A DNA stretch of 64,000 nt. It comes from VRUE01 sp963702705. GTDB lineage: Bacteria > Actinomycetota > Thermoleophilia > Solirubrobacterales > 70-9. The stretch is taken from contig CAVPDR010000007.1 of assembly GCA_963702705.1 (NCBI GenBank), forward strand, positions 186,001 to 250,000, in the 5' to 3' direction. The notes below the pieces were generated by a model, which ran no database searches, was not told the DNA's origin, and saw nothing but the letters and a program-made list of their open reading frames with translations. Position 1 is the first letter of the stretch, and the number at the start of each line of letters is the position of its first letter. Positions 32,478 to 39,655 of this stretch are shown in pieces. The translations under genes and the position numbers were made by a program.

Positions 32478-32633
32478 CTACCCGTCCTCGGGCTCGTCGT
32501 CCCAGTGCCGCCGCTCGCGCAGGAAGTGGATGACGAGCACGATGCAGACGACCAGGGCCGGCGCGAAGACCGGCAGCGCCGCCACCGTGTTGTGATGAGC
32601 GAGCGGTAGGACCTGAGCGAGCGCCGGGATCAT
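32478..32633 (-). CDS. 51-aa single-helix membrane protein
   Basis: This is a small protein starting MIPALAQVLPLAHHNTVAAL, with one predicted helix (VFAPALVVCIVLVIHFL) and a charged tail RERRHWDDEPEDG. Its ATG overlaps the stop of the 611-aa membrane protein gene (ATGA), which supports translation as a coupled partner. I do not recognise a family. The length and single helix resemble small accessory subunits of membrane complexes. Confidence 0.7.
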   Translation of the reverse strand: MIPALAQVLPLAHHNTVAALPVFAPALVVCIVLVIHFLRERRHWDDEPEDG

Positions 32634-34465
32634 CCCCCGCCGCCCTGGTGCTGGAGGCCGCGGCCCGCCGGAGTGCGGCCGAGCCGCCGCCGTGGTCGCA
32701 CCCCCGCCGAGAGGCGGTGAAGCGCCCAGGCCAGCAGGGCGAGCAGGCCCAGCGTGACCCCGGCGACGACCGAGTAGGCGATCGCGACCAGGACCGGGCC
32801 GCCACCTTTCTGCTCGCGCTGAAGCAGCTTGTGCTCGTTGCGGAAGGCGCGGCTGAAGCTGTGCGGCGCGGGGACTTCCCCGACCGGGATCGCCGCGTCG
32901 CGCGGCAGGTAGACGGGCAGGGCGGTGAGCGAGTCGCCCTTGTGCAGTCGGATCATCGTCTTCCAGCTGCCGGAGACGGGAATCGGCTCCGTTGTTCGAT
33001 AGCGGCCCGGCCCCGTCTGTTCGAGGCGATCGACCACCAGGCCACCGCCCTGCCAGGCGGTCATGTCGAACCACTCCGCCCCCGCCGCGGCGTCGGGCGG
33101 CCGCAGCGCGATCGTGGCCTGGACCTGCCGGCCGGGCCCGTCGCCGACGTCGCGCAGGACTACCCGTGCGCTGACCCCCCCTTCAGCGGAGGTGTGGAGG
33201 CCGAAGGCGACGAGGGCGGCGAGGGCGAGGGCGCTGCAGATCGCCGCAGCGCGCAGCGCGGGCGGGCGCTTCGGTTGCTCGACCGCGAGGTGGGCGCCGA
33301 TCCAGGCGCCGAGCGTCGCTCCGGCAAGCGCTGCGGCCAGGCCGAGCAGCGCCGCTTCGGGGAACATCGCGGCCGGCCAGGGCAGCGGCATCCAGGTATG
33401 CGACCAGGCCCACTCGGCGGCGAGGCCGACGGTGCCGATCCCCAGTCCCGCCCAGAGCCCGAAGCGCAGCGGCCGCGCCGTTGACACCCACAGGGCAACC
33501 ACCTCGACCACCAGCGCCTCGGCGATGTAGAGCGGGAAGTGCGGCATCGTCTGGCCCAGCAGCGGCCCGACCAGCAGCGAAAGGGCACCGCGGACGACGA
33601 TGAAGAAGGCGACCGCGCCCAGCGCTGCGCCGCGTCCCGCATAGACGCGGGCCAGCACGAGGCCGAGCCCGGCGGCCGCCATCAGCAGCATCGGCTGGAA
33701 GATCAGCTGGAATTGCGGCACGCCGAAGTCGAACTCGGCCTGAAAGGTGGAGAGGCCGACCATCAGCCCGCCGGTGAGGGCGACGGCGCGCATCATCGTC
33801 GTCGAGACGTGCTCGCGGCGCGGTCGCGCCAGCGCGGAGTTGGCGCGCAGGCCCTCGACCGTAAGCACGGCGATTCCGACCAGGGTCATCGCGGCGCCGC
33901 CGATCAGCATCAGGTGGGTCGGCCCCCAGAGGGTCACGTCCTGGCCGAAGAGCCGGTGCCAGATGTCGTCGAGCGGGAAGCCGATCAGCGAGAAGGCGCC
34001 GCAGGCGCTGATCAGCATGCCTCCGAGCGGCGCCCACCAGTCACGGCCGAGGCGGATCGCCACCGCGCTCGGGCGCTCGCGCGGCAGCACCATCGCGATG
34101 AAGCCCGCGGTGAAGATTCCGAAGAGGCCGGCGAGGATGAAGTAGTGGGCGGGGTTTGCCAGCGGCCCGGGGTCACGGCCGTTGTCGATGTGCAGGGAGA
34201 TGTCCCAGTACATGCCGAAGAGCGCGGTGATCAGCGAACCGGTTGCGATCGCCGACGGCAGCGCCGCCCAGCCGGGGATGCCGGAGACCCGTTCGGCGAA
34301 CGCCGCCAAGCGCTCCAGCAGCTTGACTCGTCCCGAGCGGTGGCCGAAGCCGAGGTAGAGCAGCGCCGTGGTGATCACCATCGCCGCGGCCGAGGCGATC
34401 AGCACCTGGCCGAGTTCGGCGCCACCGGCGGGCGGAGCGGATGTCTGAGCGATTACCTCGTACAT
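32630..34465 (-). CDS. Polytopic membrane protein with C-terminal extracytoplasmic domain, unknown function
   Basis: The protein is 611 aa from ATG 34465. About twelve predicted helices span residues 10-450. Histidines recur near helix ends (LHIDNGRDPGPLANPAHYF, DDIWHRLFG, WGPTHLMLIGG), suggesting metal or haem contact. A soluble domain of roughly 470-590 follows (GSWKTMIRLHKGDSLTALPV resembles FixH/YtkA-type domains), then a final helix. I do not recognise a characterised family. It is coupled to the 51-aa protein and divergent from a MerR gene with palindromes between them. Confidence 0.75.
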   Translation of the reverse strand: MYEVIAQTSAPPAGGAELGQVLIASAAAMVITTALLYLGFGHRSGRVKLLERLAAFAERVSGIPGWAALPSAIATGSLITALFGMYWDISLHIDNGRDPGPLANPAHYFILAGLFGIFTAGFIAMVLPRERPSAVAIRLGRDWWAPLGGMLISACGAFSLIGFPLDDIWHRLFGQDVTLWGPTHLMLIGGAAMTLVGIAVLTVEGLRANSALARPRREHVSTTMMRAVALTGGLMVGLSTFQAEFDFGVPQFQLIFQPMLLMAAAGLGLVLARVYAGRGAALGAVAFFIVVRGALSLLVGPLLGQTMPHFPLYIAEALVVEVVALWVSTARPLRFGLWAGLGIGTVGLAAEWAWSHTWMPLPWPAAMFPEAALLGLAAALAGATLGAWIGAHLAVEQPKRPPALRAAAICSALALAALVAFGLHTSAEGGVSARVVLRDVGDGPGRQVQATIALRPPDAAAGAEWFDMTAWQGGGLVVDRLEQTGPGRYRTTEPIPVSGSWKTMIRLHKGDSLTALPVYLPRDAAIPVGEVPAPHSFSRAFRNEHKLLQREQKGGGPVLVAIAYSVVAGVTLGLLALLAWALHRLSAGVRPRRRLGRTPAGRGLQHQGGGG

Positions 34466-34466
34466 A

Positions 34467-34497
34467 GTTACCTCAAATGAGGTTACATACCTCAGGA
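34467..34497. promoter_or_regulatory. Putative MerR operator in divergent promoter
   Basis: ACCTCA (34470-34475) and TGAGGT (34478-34483) form a palindrome, and a third ACCTCA follows at 34489-34494. The cluster fills the 41-bp gap between the polytopic membrane gene and merR, the expected place for MerR binding. Confidence 0.6.
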
Positions 34498-34506
34498 TAG
34501 GATGAT

Positions 34507-35277
34507 GTGATGACAGACACACGAGCCGAGCCGAAGGCGCCTGCGGGCGGGGAGGAGGCGACGCTGACCGTCGAGCAGCTCGCCTACGAGACGGGCATGT
34601 CGGTGCGCAACATCCGCAACCATCAGTCGCGCGGGCTGCTGCCGCCGCCGGAGGTGCGGGCACGGATCGGCTACTACGGGCCCGAGCACGTCGCCCGCCT
34701 GCGCCTGATCCAGGAGATGCAGGGGGAGGGCTTCAAGCTCAGCGCGATCTCGCGCCTGATCGGCGAGCACGGCGCCGATGCCGACCGCTTCGTCGGCCTG
34801 CGCCAGGCGGTGACGGCGCCCTTCGCCACCGAGGCGCCCGAGGTCCTCAGCCGCGAGGAGCTGATCGCCCGCTTCGAGGTCGACGACGAACGGCTGCTCG
34901 CCAAGGCCCAGAAGCTCGGCCTCCTGGTCGACCTCGGCGACGAGCGCTACGAAGCGCCGAGCCCCGCCCTGCTGCGCGCCGCCGAAGACGTGCTGAAGAT
35001 GGGCATCGCCCTGCCGGCTGCTCTCGCCGCGATCGAGAAGCTGAGCCGCAACTCCCAGTCTTCGGCCCGCACCTTCGTCAACCTCTTCGTCGAGGAACTC
35101 TGGAAGCCCTTCGACGAAGCGGGCCGCCCCGACGAGGGCTGGGCCGAGATCATCGAGTCGATCGAACGCCTGAGGCCGCTGGCGGTGGAGGCCCTCAACG
35201 CAACCTTCCGCCTGACCCTCACCGCCGAAGTGGAGAAAGCCTTCGGCGAAGTCCTCGAACGCCGCAAGAAGAAGTAG
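34507..35277 (+). CDS. MerR-family transcriptional regulator
   Basis: The protein is about 256 aa. The N-terminal winged helix is TVEQLAYETGMSVRNIRNHQSRGLLPPPEVRARIGYYGPEHVARLRLI (in parts). A long C-terminal effector region of about 170 aa ends in KKK. ATG 34510 immediately follows the GTG at 34507, and either may start. It has a paralogue at 46523 sharing VRNIR-HQ-RGLLPPP and the late motif WKPFDEAGRP. It probably regulates the divergent membrane operon. Confidence 0.9.
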   Translation: MMTDTRAEPKAPAGGEEATLTVEQLAYETGMSVRNIRNHQSRGLLPPPEVRARIGYYGPEHVARLRLIQEMQGEGFKLSAISRLIGEHGADADRFVGLRQAVTAPFATEAPEVLSREELIARFEVDDERLLAKAQKLGLLVDLGDERYEAPSPALLRAAEDVLKMGIALPAALAAIEKLSRNSQSSARTFVNLFVEELWKPFDEAGRPDEGWAEIIESIERLRPLAVEALNATFRLTLTAEVEKAFGEVLERRKKK

Positions 35278-35290
35278 CCCGCGAGGCCAG

Positions 35291-35363
35291 AGCCGACGCC
35301 CGGATTCGAACCGGGGACCCCTTCATTACGAGTGAAGTGCTCTACCAACTGAGCTACGTCGGC
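35291..35363 (-). tRNA. tRNA-Thr (anticodon CGU)
   Basis: The reverse strand folds as a full cloverleaf: 7-bp acceptor GCCGACG/CGTCGGC, D-arm GCTC-AGTTGGTA-GAGC, anticodon arm CTTCA-CTCGTAA-TGAAG with anticodon CGT, and T-arm CCCGG-TTCGAAT-CCGGG, with discriminator T. CCA is not encoded. It reads ACG codons. Confidence 0.97.
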
Positions 35364-35374
35364 GGGTTGGCACC

Positions 35375-35380
35375 ATTGTA
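35375..35380 (-). promoter_or_regulatory. -10 element of the tRNA-Thr promoter
   Basis: TACAAT on the reverse strand lies 12 nt upstream of the tRNA 5' end, correct for a -10 box. No clear -35 consensus is seen. Confidence 0.55.
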
Positions 35381-35431
35381 GGAGTGGGGCGCCGGCCGGG
35401 TTCCGTCGAGGGCGGGGATGAAGATGGGGGC

Positions 35432-35533
35432 ATGGCCCGAGCTCGGCAGGCAAAGCACCGGGAGGAGAACGAGGTCGAGTTCTCGCGCAGCGTCTTCCTT
35501 GACCTTTCGGGCTGTTCTGTTGCAGAAATCTAA
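35432..35533 (+). CDS. 33-codon frame, possible small gene or remnant
   Basis: The frame from ATG 35432 reads MARARQAKHREENEVEF and ends DLSGCSVAEI. It lies upstream of the coiled-coil gene behind a tRNA gene, a common site for insertions and deletions. It has no recognised relative, so it could be a 5' remnant of a lost gene or chance. Confidence 0.25.
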   Translation: MARARQAKHREENEVEFSRSVFLDLSGCSVAEI

Positions 35534-35577
35534 TGTCTGCGAAATGTATGCGCTTCGCAGGCCGCTAAGGTGGAATC

Positions 35578-35868
35578 ATGGAGGCGATGAGAGAAGCGTG
35601 GACCGACCGGCGGCTTGACAGCCTCGATCACAAGGTCGATGAGTTCGAGCACCGAGTGGGGGACCGCTTCGACCGAGTGGACGAACGCTTCGATGAGGTC
35701 GATCGTCGCCTGGGGCGGTTTGAAAGGACCGTTGAAAACCGCTTCGAGAGCATCGACAGGCGGCTCGGCGGTATTGACGAACGCTTCGCCGCGTATCAGC
35801 GAGCGGTGCTTAAGCTGACCGGTGTCCTCGTCGCAGGGATGCTCGGCATCATCGCGACCCAGATCTGA
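35578..35868 (+). CDS. Coiled-coil protein with C-terminal membrane anchor
   Basis: The 96-aa protein is almost entirely a long coiled coil (residues ~5-72) built from repeated short units such as RFDRVDERFDEVDRRLGRFE and RFESIDRRLGGIDERFA. It ends in one hydrophobic helix, LTGVLVAGMLGIIATQI. This tail-anchored layout resembles small hemolysin XhlA-like or DUF1640-like proteins, but no function is known. The start is ATG 35578, and the upstream sequence is AT-richer. It is convergent with the ThiF-like gene. Confidence 0.75.
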   Translation: MEAMREAWTDRRLDSLDHKVDEFEHRVGDRFDRVDERFDEVDRRLGRFERTVENRFESIDRRLGGIDERFAAYQRAVLKLTGVLVAGMLGIIATQI

Positions 35869-35875
35869 CCCCGGC

Positions 35876-36985
35876 TTATCCCGGCGCCGCCCCCTGCAGT
35901 TTTTTGCCGGAGTGCGGCGGCCGCATCTCGCCGCAGACGGGACAGCCTGGCTCGGGTACGACCGGCTCGCGCTCGACCTCCATCGTGCGCAGGTCGAAGA
36001 TGTGGCCGACGCCGAGGGTCGAGGGCTGGGCCAGGCCGGTGAGCTGATGCATGACGTCGAGGGCGACATGGCCGCCGATCATTCCGCAGGCCGGGCCCAG
36101 GGTCGCGGCCGGCGACGTTTTGCCGCGCTGCTGCTCCATCGCCACGTCGAAGAGCGGGAAGGTGCGGCGGTAGCCGATCTCCTGACAGGAGAAGCAGCCG
36201 GTCACTTCCGGCACGTAGAGCGGCCCGACCCGTGCCACCGGCGGGAAATGACTCATCGCGATGAAGGGGATGCGGGCGGCGAAGCAGGCTGAGTTGATCC
36301 AGTGCTCGATGTCGTGCGCCGGCCAGTCGCAGGCGTCGATGACCATGTCGTAGCCGGCGATCGTCTCGGCGACGGCAGCCTCGCTGTCGAGCCGCCGCAG
36401 GCTCGTCTCGATCCGGATCGACGAGTTGAAGGCCTTGAGCCGCTCGCCCGCCGCCACCGCCTTGTAGCGGCCGATGTCGGACTCGGAGAAGAGGACCTGG
36501 CGGTTGAGGTTGCTCAGCTCGACCCGGTCGAAGTCGAGCAGCAGCATCTCGCCGACGCCGATGCAGGCCAGGTTGAGCGCCGACCAGCCACCGAGGCCGC
36601 CGACCCCGAGCACGGCGATCCGCGAGGCGGCGAGCATTTCCTGGCATTCCGACGCGGTCGGCCCGGCGGTGATGTCGCTGAAATAACGCAGCTGGCGATC
36701 GAAGCGCTTGACCACCCTCTCGGGGATCCGGTCGTCGTCGGCGGCGTCCTCGATCACGCCGAGCTCCTCGAACTGGGCAAGCAGATCGTTGACCTCGTCG
36801 GCGCCGAACTCGTCGATCAGCTGCTCGCGCGTGTTCGTCCCGTCCAGTGCTGCGAGCAGCTGCCGTCCCGCCTGGTCGGGGTCCTCGATGTGGATGTCTG
36901 CGCCGGCGCTGGGCCGGAGCAGGTAAAGGTCGCCGTTCGGCGCTTCCATCTGCTGCGTGGTCCGCTTCAGCCGCGGTCGCTTCAT
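35876..36985 (-). CDS. ThiF/E1-like adenylyltransferase with N-terminal peptide-binding-like domain (MccB-type)
   Basis: The protein is 369 aa from ATG 36985, with AAGGAAGGGA just upstream. Residues ~14-95 look like a PqqD/RRE-type winged domain (LYLLRPSAGADIHIEDPDQ...LLAQFEELGVIED). The E1 fold follows: VLGVGGLGGWSALNLACIGVG (in parts), LLLDFDRVELSNLNRQVLF with the adenylating residues, DACDWPAHDIEHWIN, and a zinc tetrad CFSC plus CPVC. This order is that of MccB, which adenylates the C-terminus of a short ribosomal peptide, and of related RiPP enzymes. Two mini-ORFs lie divergently upstream. Confidence 0.88.
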   Translation of the reverse strand: MKRPRLKRTTQQMEAPNGDLYLLRPSAGADIHIEDPDQAGRQLLAALDGTNTREQLIDEFGADEVNDLLAQFEELGVIEDAADDDRIPERVVKRFDRQLRYFSDITAGPTASECQEMLAASRIAVLGVGGLGGWSALNLACIGVGEMLLLDFDRVELSNLNRQVLFSESDIGRYKAVAAGERLKAFNSSIRIETSLRRLDSEAAVAETIAGYDMVIDACDWPAHDIEHWINSACFAARIPFIAMSHFPPVARVGPLYVPEVTGCFSCQEIGYRRTFPLFDVAMEQQRGKTSPAATLGPACGMIGGHVALDVMHQLTGLAQPSTLGVGHIFDLRTMEVEREPVVPEPGCPVCGEMRPPHSGKKLQGAAPG

Positions 36986-37139
36986 GCGCTGTCCCTTCCT
37001 TCTCGGGTGCGCTTTAGACCAATCGATTGCTCAAATTAGTTTCGCTCAATACCGCATCCCGGGGGAAGCGCTCCGGTTGAGCGTAGGGCGAGCGATCTAT
37101 CGTGGTACCCAATATTCGATACGAGCGGGGGGGACTCCG

Positions 37140-37205
37140 ATGGCGGCGAGATCGATCAAGGACGCGATTGCGAGCGGCGGGCTGAAGACGCGACGATCGC
37201 GCTGA
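37140..37205 (+). CDS. 21-codon mini-ORF, candidate precursor peptide
   Basis: The ATG at 37140 has a seven-G ribosome-binding-like run at 37127-37133. The peptide begins MAARSIKDAIASGG and ends LKTRRSR. Its stop overlaps the start of a second mini-ORF (TGATG). It faces the ThiF/MccB-like gene across about 150 bp. Very short frames arise by chance, so coding is plausible, not shown. Confidence 0.35.
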   Translation: MAARSIKDAIASGGLKTRRSR

Positions 37206-37255
37206 TGGCGTTCGAGACCGCCGCGAATCCGGCGAGCCGGTCCGAGCCGGGCTAG
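37205..37255 (+). CDS. 16-codon mini-ORF, candidate precursor peptide
   Basis: The ATG at 37205 overlaps the stop of the previous mini-ORF. The peptide is MAFETAANPASRSEPG, ending in Gly, a residue that ThiF-type enzymes commonly activate. It ends where the convergent uracil-DNA glycosylase gene ends. Coding is uncertain. Confidence 0.3.
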   Translation: MAFETAANPASRSEPG

Positions 37256-37959
37256 GAGCTTGCGAGCTCCGCTGCACGACCGAGGACCGCGTCGAGCATC
37301 GGCTCGGTCAGCCGACCGGTGAAGGTGTTCTGCTGGCTCGGGTGGTAGCAGCCGAGCAGCGTCCAGCGCCCGGCCCGCGCCTCGGCACCGTGGCCGAAAC
37401 GGGGCTTCGGCCGGGGGATCTCGCCGCCGAGGCCCCGGATCGCCCGCAGGGCACCGTCCCAGGCGAAGCCGCCGAGGGCGACGAGCGTCTCGCAGCGCTC
37501 GAGCAGCGCCAGCTCCCGCTCCAGAAAGGGCAGGCAGTTATCGCGCTCCTCGGGAGTCGGGCGATTGTCGGGCGGGGCGCAGCGGACGACCGCCGTCACG
37601 TAGGCGTCGTCGAGCCGCAGGCCGTCGCCGCGGTGCTCGGAGGTCGGTCGGCTTGCGTAGCCGGCACGGTGCAGCGCTGCGTAGAGCCAGTCGCCCGAGC
37701 GATCCCCGGTGAACATGCGACCGGTCCGGTTGGCGCCGTGGGCGGCGGGCGCGAGGCCGACGAGCGCCAGCCGGGCGGCCGGATCGCCGAAGCCGTCCAG
37801 CGGTCGCGCCCAGTACTCCTCGCCCTGGAAGCGGCGCGGCGGATCGGCTGCGCGAGCCTCGCGCCAGGCGACCAGGCGCGGGCACTGTCGGCAGGCGTGG
37901 ATCTCGGTCGCGAGCGCGGTGATGGCGCCGAACCGACGTGACCCCGACGGATCGTTCAT
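37252..37959 (-). CDS. Uracil-DNA glycosylase, family 5 (UdgB-like)
   Basis: The protein is 235 aa from ATG 37959. The N-terminal Cys pair in IHACRQCPRLVAWR belongs to the [4Fe-4S] cluster. The family 5 motif A is LVGLAPAAHGANRTGRMFTGD (in parts), which lacks the usual catalytic Asp or Asn of family 1, and motif B is YHPSQQNTFTGRL. It removes uracil and related damaged bases from DNA. The gene is convergent with the mini-ORFs and divergent from the ArsR-like gene across about 365 bp. Confidence 0.92.
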   Translation of the reverse strand: MNDPSGSRRFGAITALATEIHACRQCPRLVAWREARAADPPRRFQGEEYWARPLDGFGDPAARLALVGLAPAAHGANRTGRMFTGDRSGDWLYAALHRAGYASRPTSEHRGDGLRLDDAYVTAVVRCAPPDNRPTPEERDNCLPFLERELALLERCETLVALGGFAWDGALRAIRGLGGEIPRPKPRFGHGAEARAGRWTLLGCYHPSQQNTFTGRLTEPMLDAVLGRAAELASS

Positions 37960-38324
37960 CCGCGAACTGAATCAGGTCACAGCCTTCGCCTTCGGCGCGA
38001 GGCAGATCAACCCCTGGACCTCCGGGGCCGATCCGCCCACGCCACGCCACCATTAGCGCGTCTTCGTCGTCGAAAGCAATGGCACGACACTGTCGGTTTT
38101 CGTGATCTTCACCCTGCCTCACCCCCTTCCCGCGAGTCGTCAGCTCTTTTGCGGCTAGGGGTCGCGACCCATCCGGTACGACGCTTTAGACCTATCAATT
38201 ACTGGAAAAAGTTCCAGTAATCATCAAAACGCACTCAAAGGCTGCGTTTAGGTTTGCCAATTTGGCTTTGTGTCTAATAGGATGGAGTGGTTAGAGGCAG
38301 CCCAATGAATACAGAGGAGTCGCT
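37960..38324. other. Intergenic region, AT-richer near its right end
   Basis: No convincing gene is present. A 19-codon reverse frame from GTG ~38108 (VKITKTDSVVPLLSTTKTR) with a GGGGGTGAGG box upstream may be a remnant. The right half carries the promoter of the ArsR-like gene, the inverted repeat 38198-38221, and a copy of a motif (GCTTTAGACC, 38183) also found at 37011. Confidence 0.5.
38198..38221. promoter_or_regulatory. 10-bp inverted repeat upstream of the ArsR-like gene
   Basis: ATTACTGGAA (38198-38207) and TTCCAGTAAT (38212-38221) are perfect arms with loop AAAG, about 100 bp before the start codon. This is a likely regulator binding site. Confidence 0.65.
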
Positions 38325-38984
38325 TTGGCCGCGAAAAGCAAGACCAAAAACAAGAAGAGCAAGACCAGCGGAGTGGATCAGCAACTCGTCAAGGCTCTGG
38401 CCCATCCGTTGCGCGTAGAGATCTTGACCATTCTCAACGAGCGGATGGCAAGCCCCAACGAACTTTCAAAGGAGCTCGAAGAGGGTCTGAGCCAGGTCAG
38501 CTACCACGTCAAAGTCCTCAAGGACTTCGAATGCATCGAAATGGTCAAGACCGAGCCTCGGCGTGGGGCGGTCGAGCACTACTACAGAGCTACGACGCGG
38601 GCCTATCTCACCGATCGCGATTGGAGATCGCTTCCCGATTCGGTGAAGCCCAGCGTCAGCTCATCGGCCGTTCAGATCATCGTGGACGATGTATTCGAGG
38701 CACTGAGTGGCGGGACCTTTGATTCGCGAGACGATCGTCATGTGAGCTGCACTCCTGGGGTCGTGGACGAGCAAGGGTGGAGCGAGTCGGTTGACCTCGT
38801 CAACGAAACGCTCGAGCAGCTGATCAAGATCCACGCGGGCAGCGCCAAGCGGCTGGCGAAGTCAGGCGAGGAGGGCATTCCGGCAACGGCGGTGTTGATG
38901 AACTTCGAGGGGCTCTCGCCTCAGGCGAAGTCCAACAAGGGCGCCAAGAAGACCAAGGCCAGGAAAGCTGCAAAGAAGGCCTAG
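38325..38984 (+). CDS. ArsR-like winged helix-turn-helix regulator with lysine-rich tails
   Basis: The protein is 219 aa from TTG 38325, which has GAGGAG 5 nt upstream. The winged helix is QQLVKALAHPLRVEILTILNERMASPNELSKEL (in parts), then GLSQVSYHVKVLKDFECIEMVKTEPRRGAVEHYY (in parts), with the standard ArsR wing. No metal-ligand Cys cluster is seen in the recognition helix. The N-terminus (SKTKNKKSKT) and C-terminus (GAKKTKARKAAKKA) are Lys-rich. GC is lower than in flanking genes, suggesting different history. The target may include genes sharing its upstream motif. Confidence 0.87.
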   Translation: MAAKSKTKNKKSKTSGVDQQLVKALAHPLRVEILTILNERMASPNELSKELEEGLSQVSYHVKVLKDFECIEMVKTEPRRGAVEHYYRATTRAYLTDRDWRSLPDSVKPSVSSSAVQIIVDDVFEALSGGTFDSRDDRHVSCTPGVVDEQGWSESVDLVNETLEQLIKIHAGSAKRLAKSGEEGIPATAVLMNFEGLSPQAKSNKGAKKTKARKAAKKA

Positions 38985-39035
38985 CCTTTCGCGGCGAAGG
39001 GCGCTGCAACCTCCACATATGCTTCACGCCCGCCT

Positions 39036-39638
39036 ATGGGCTTGAAGGGAAGCAAATGCCTCAGCAGACAGCGGCGCGGCCTCGGTCGCGCCGCTGTCTT
39101 TCTCGTTGCCGTTCTGGCGGTCTTCGCCAGCGGGTGCGGTCAGCCCGGGCACGGGGCGGCGACCGACAGCGAGAAGGCGGCCGACGTCGCAGCCCTCAAC
39201 TCGATCCTCGCCGAGGAGCTGACCGCGGTCGCCGCCTACGACGAGGCCCTGCCGCACCTGCGCGGCCCGATGCTCGCGGTGGCGCGGGAGTTTCGCGGCC
39301 AGGATCAGACCCACCTCGACGCCCTGACCAAGGGGATCCGCGGCCTTGGTGGGGAAACCGACGCCGAAGCCGACGAACTGGAGCCGCCGGGTCCCAGCGA
39401 CCGGGCCGAGGCGCTCGCCCTGGCCTACGAAGGCGAAAACGCCGCGCTGTCGGAGGCGCAGCGCGGGGTGGCTCACCTGCAGTTCACGGCGCCACGGGCG
39501 CTGGCCTCCGCGCTTGCCGCCAGCCACGCCCAGCACCTGGCGATCCTGCGCCAGGGCCTTGGCACCGGCCTTACCGGTGCGGTCCCTGAAGCGTTCGAGT
39601 CCGGCGATGAGCCGCCGCCCGGTGCTCCGGCCGAATAA
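39036..39638 (+). CDS. Ferritin-like domain lipoprotein
   Basis: The 200-aa protein has a twin-basic N-terminus, a hydrophobic segment and lipobox FASGC at residues ~30-34, so it is exported and lipid-anchored. The mature part is a four-helix bundle of the ferritin-like type (DVAALNSILAEELTAVAAYDEALPHL with Glu/His residues, FRGQDQTHLDALTKGI, ASHAQHLAILRQGL). It may bind a di-metal centre. It lies 17 bp upstream of the MMPL gene and could be co-transcribed. The exact role is unknown. Confidence 0.8.
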   Translation: MGLKGSKCLSRQRRGLGRAAVFLVAVLAVFASGCGQPGHGAATDSEKAADVAALNSILAEELTAVAAYDEALPHLRGPMLAVAREFRGQDQTHLDALTKGIRGLGGETDAEADELEPPGPSDRAEALALAYEGENAALSEAQRGVAHLQFTAPRALASALAASHAQHLAILRQGLGTGLTGAVPEAFESGDEPPPGAPAE

Positions 39639-39655
39639 AGGGGGATGATGCCCGC

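Noticed and set aside
37538..38122. Reverse frame extending upstream of the uracil-DNA glycosylase
   Set aside because: Beyond 37959 it is in a different frame from the enzyme and lacks motifs; at most it overlaps a decayed remnant.
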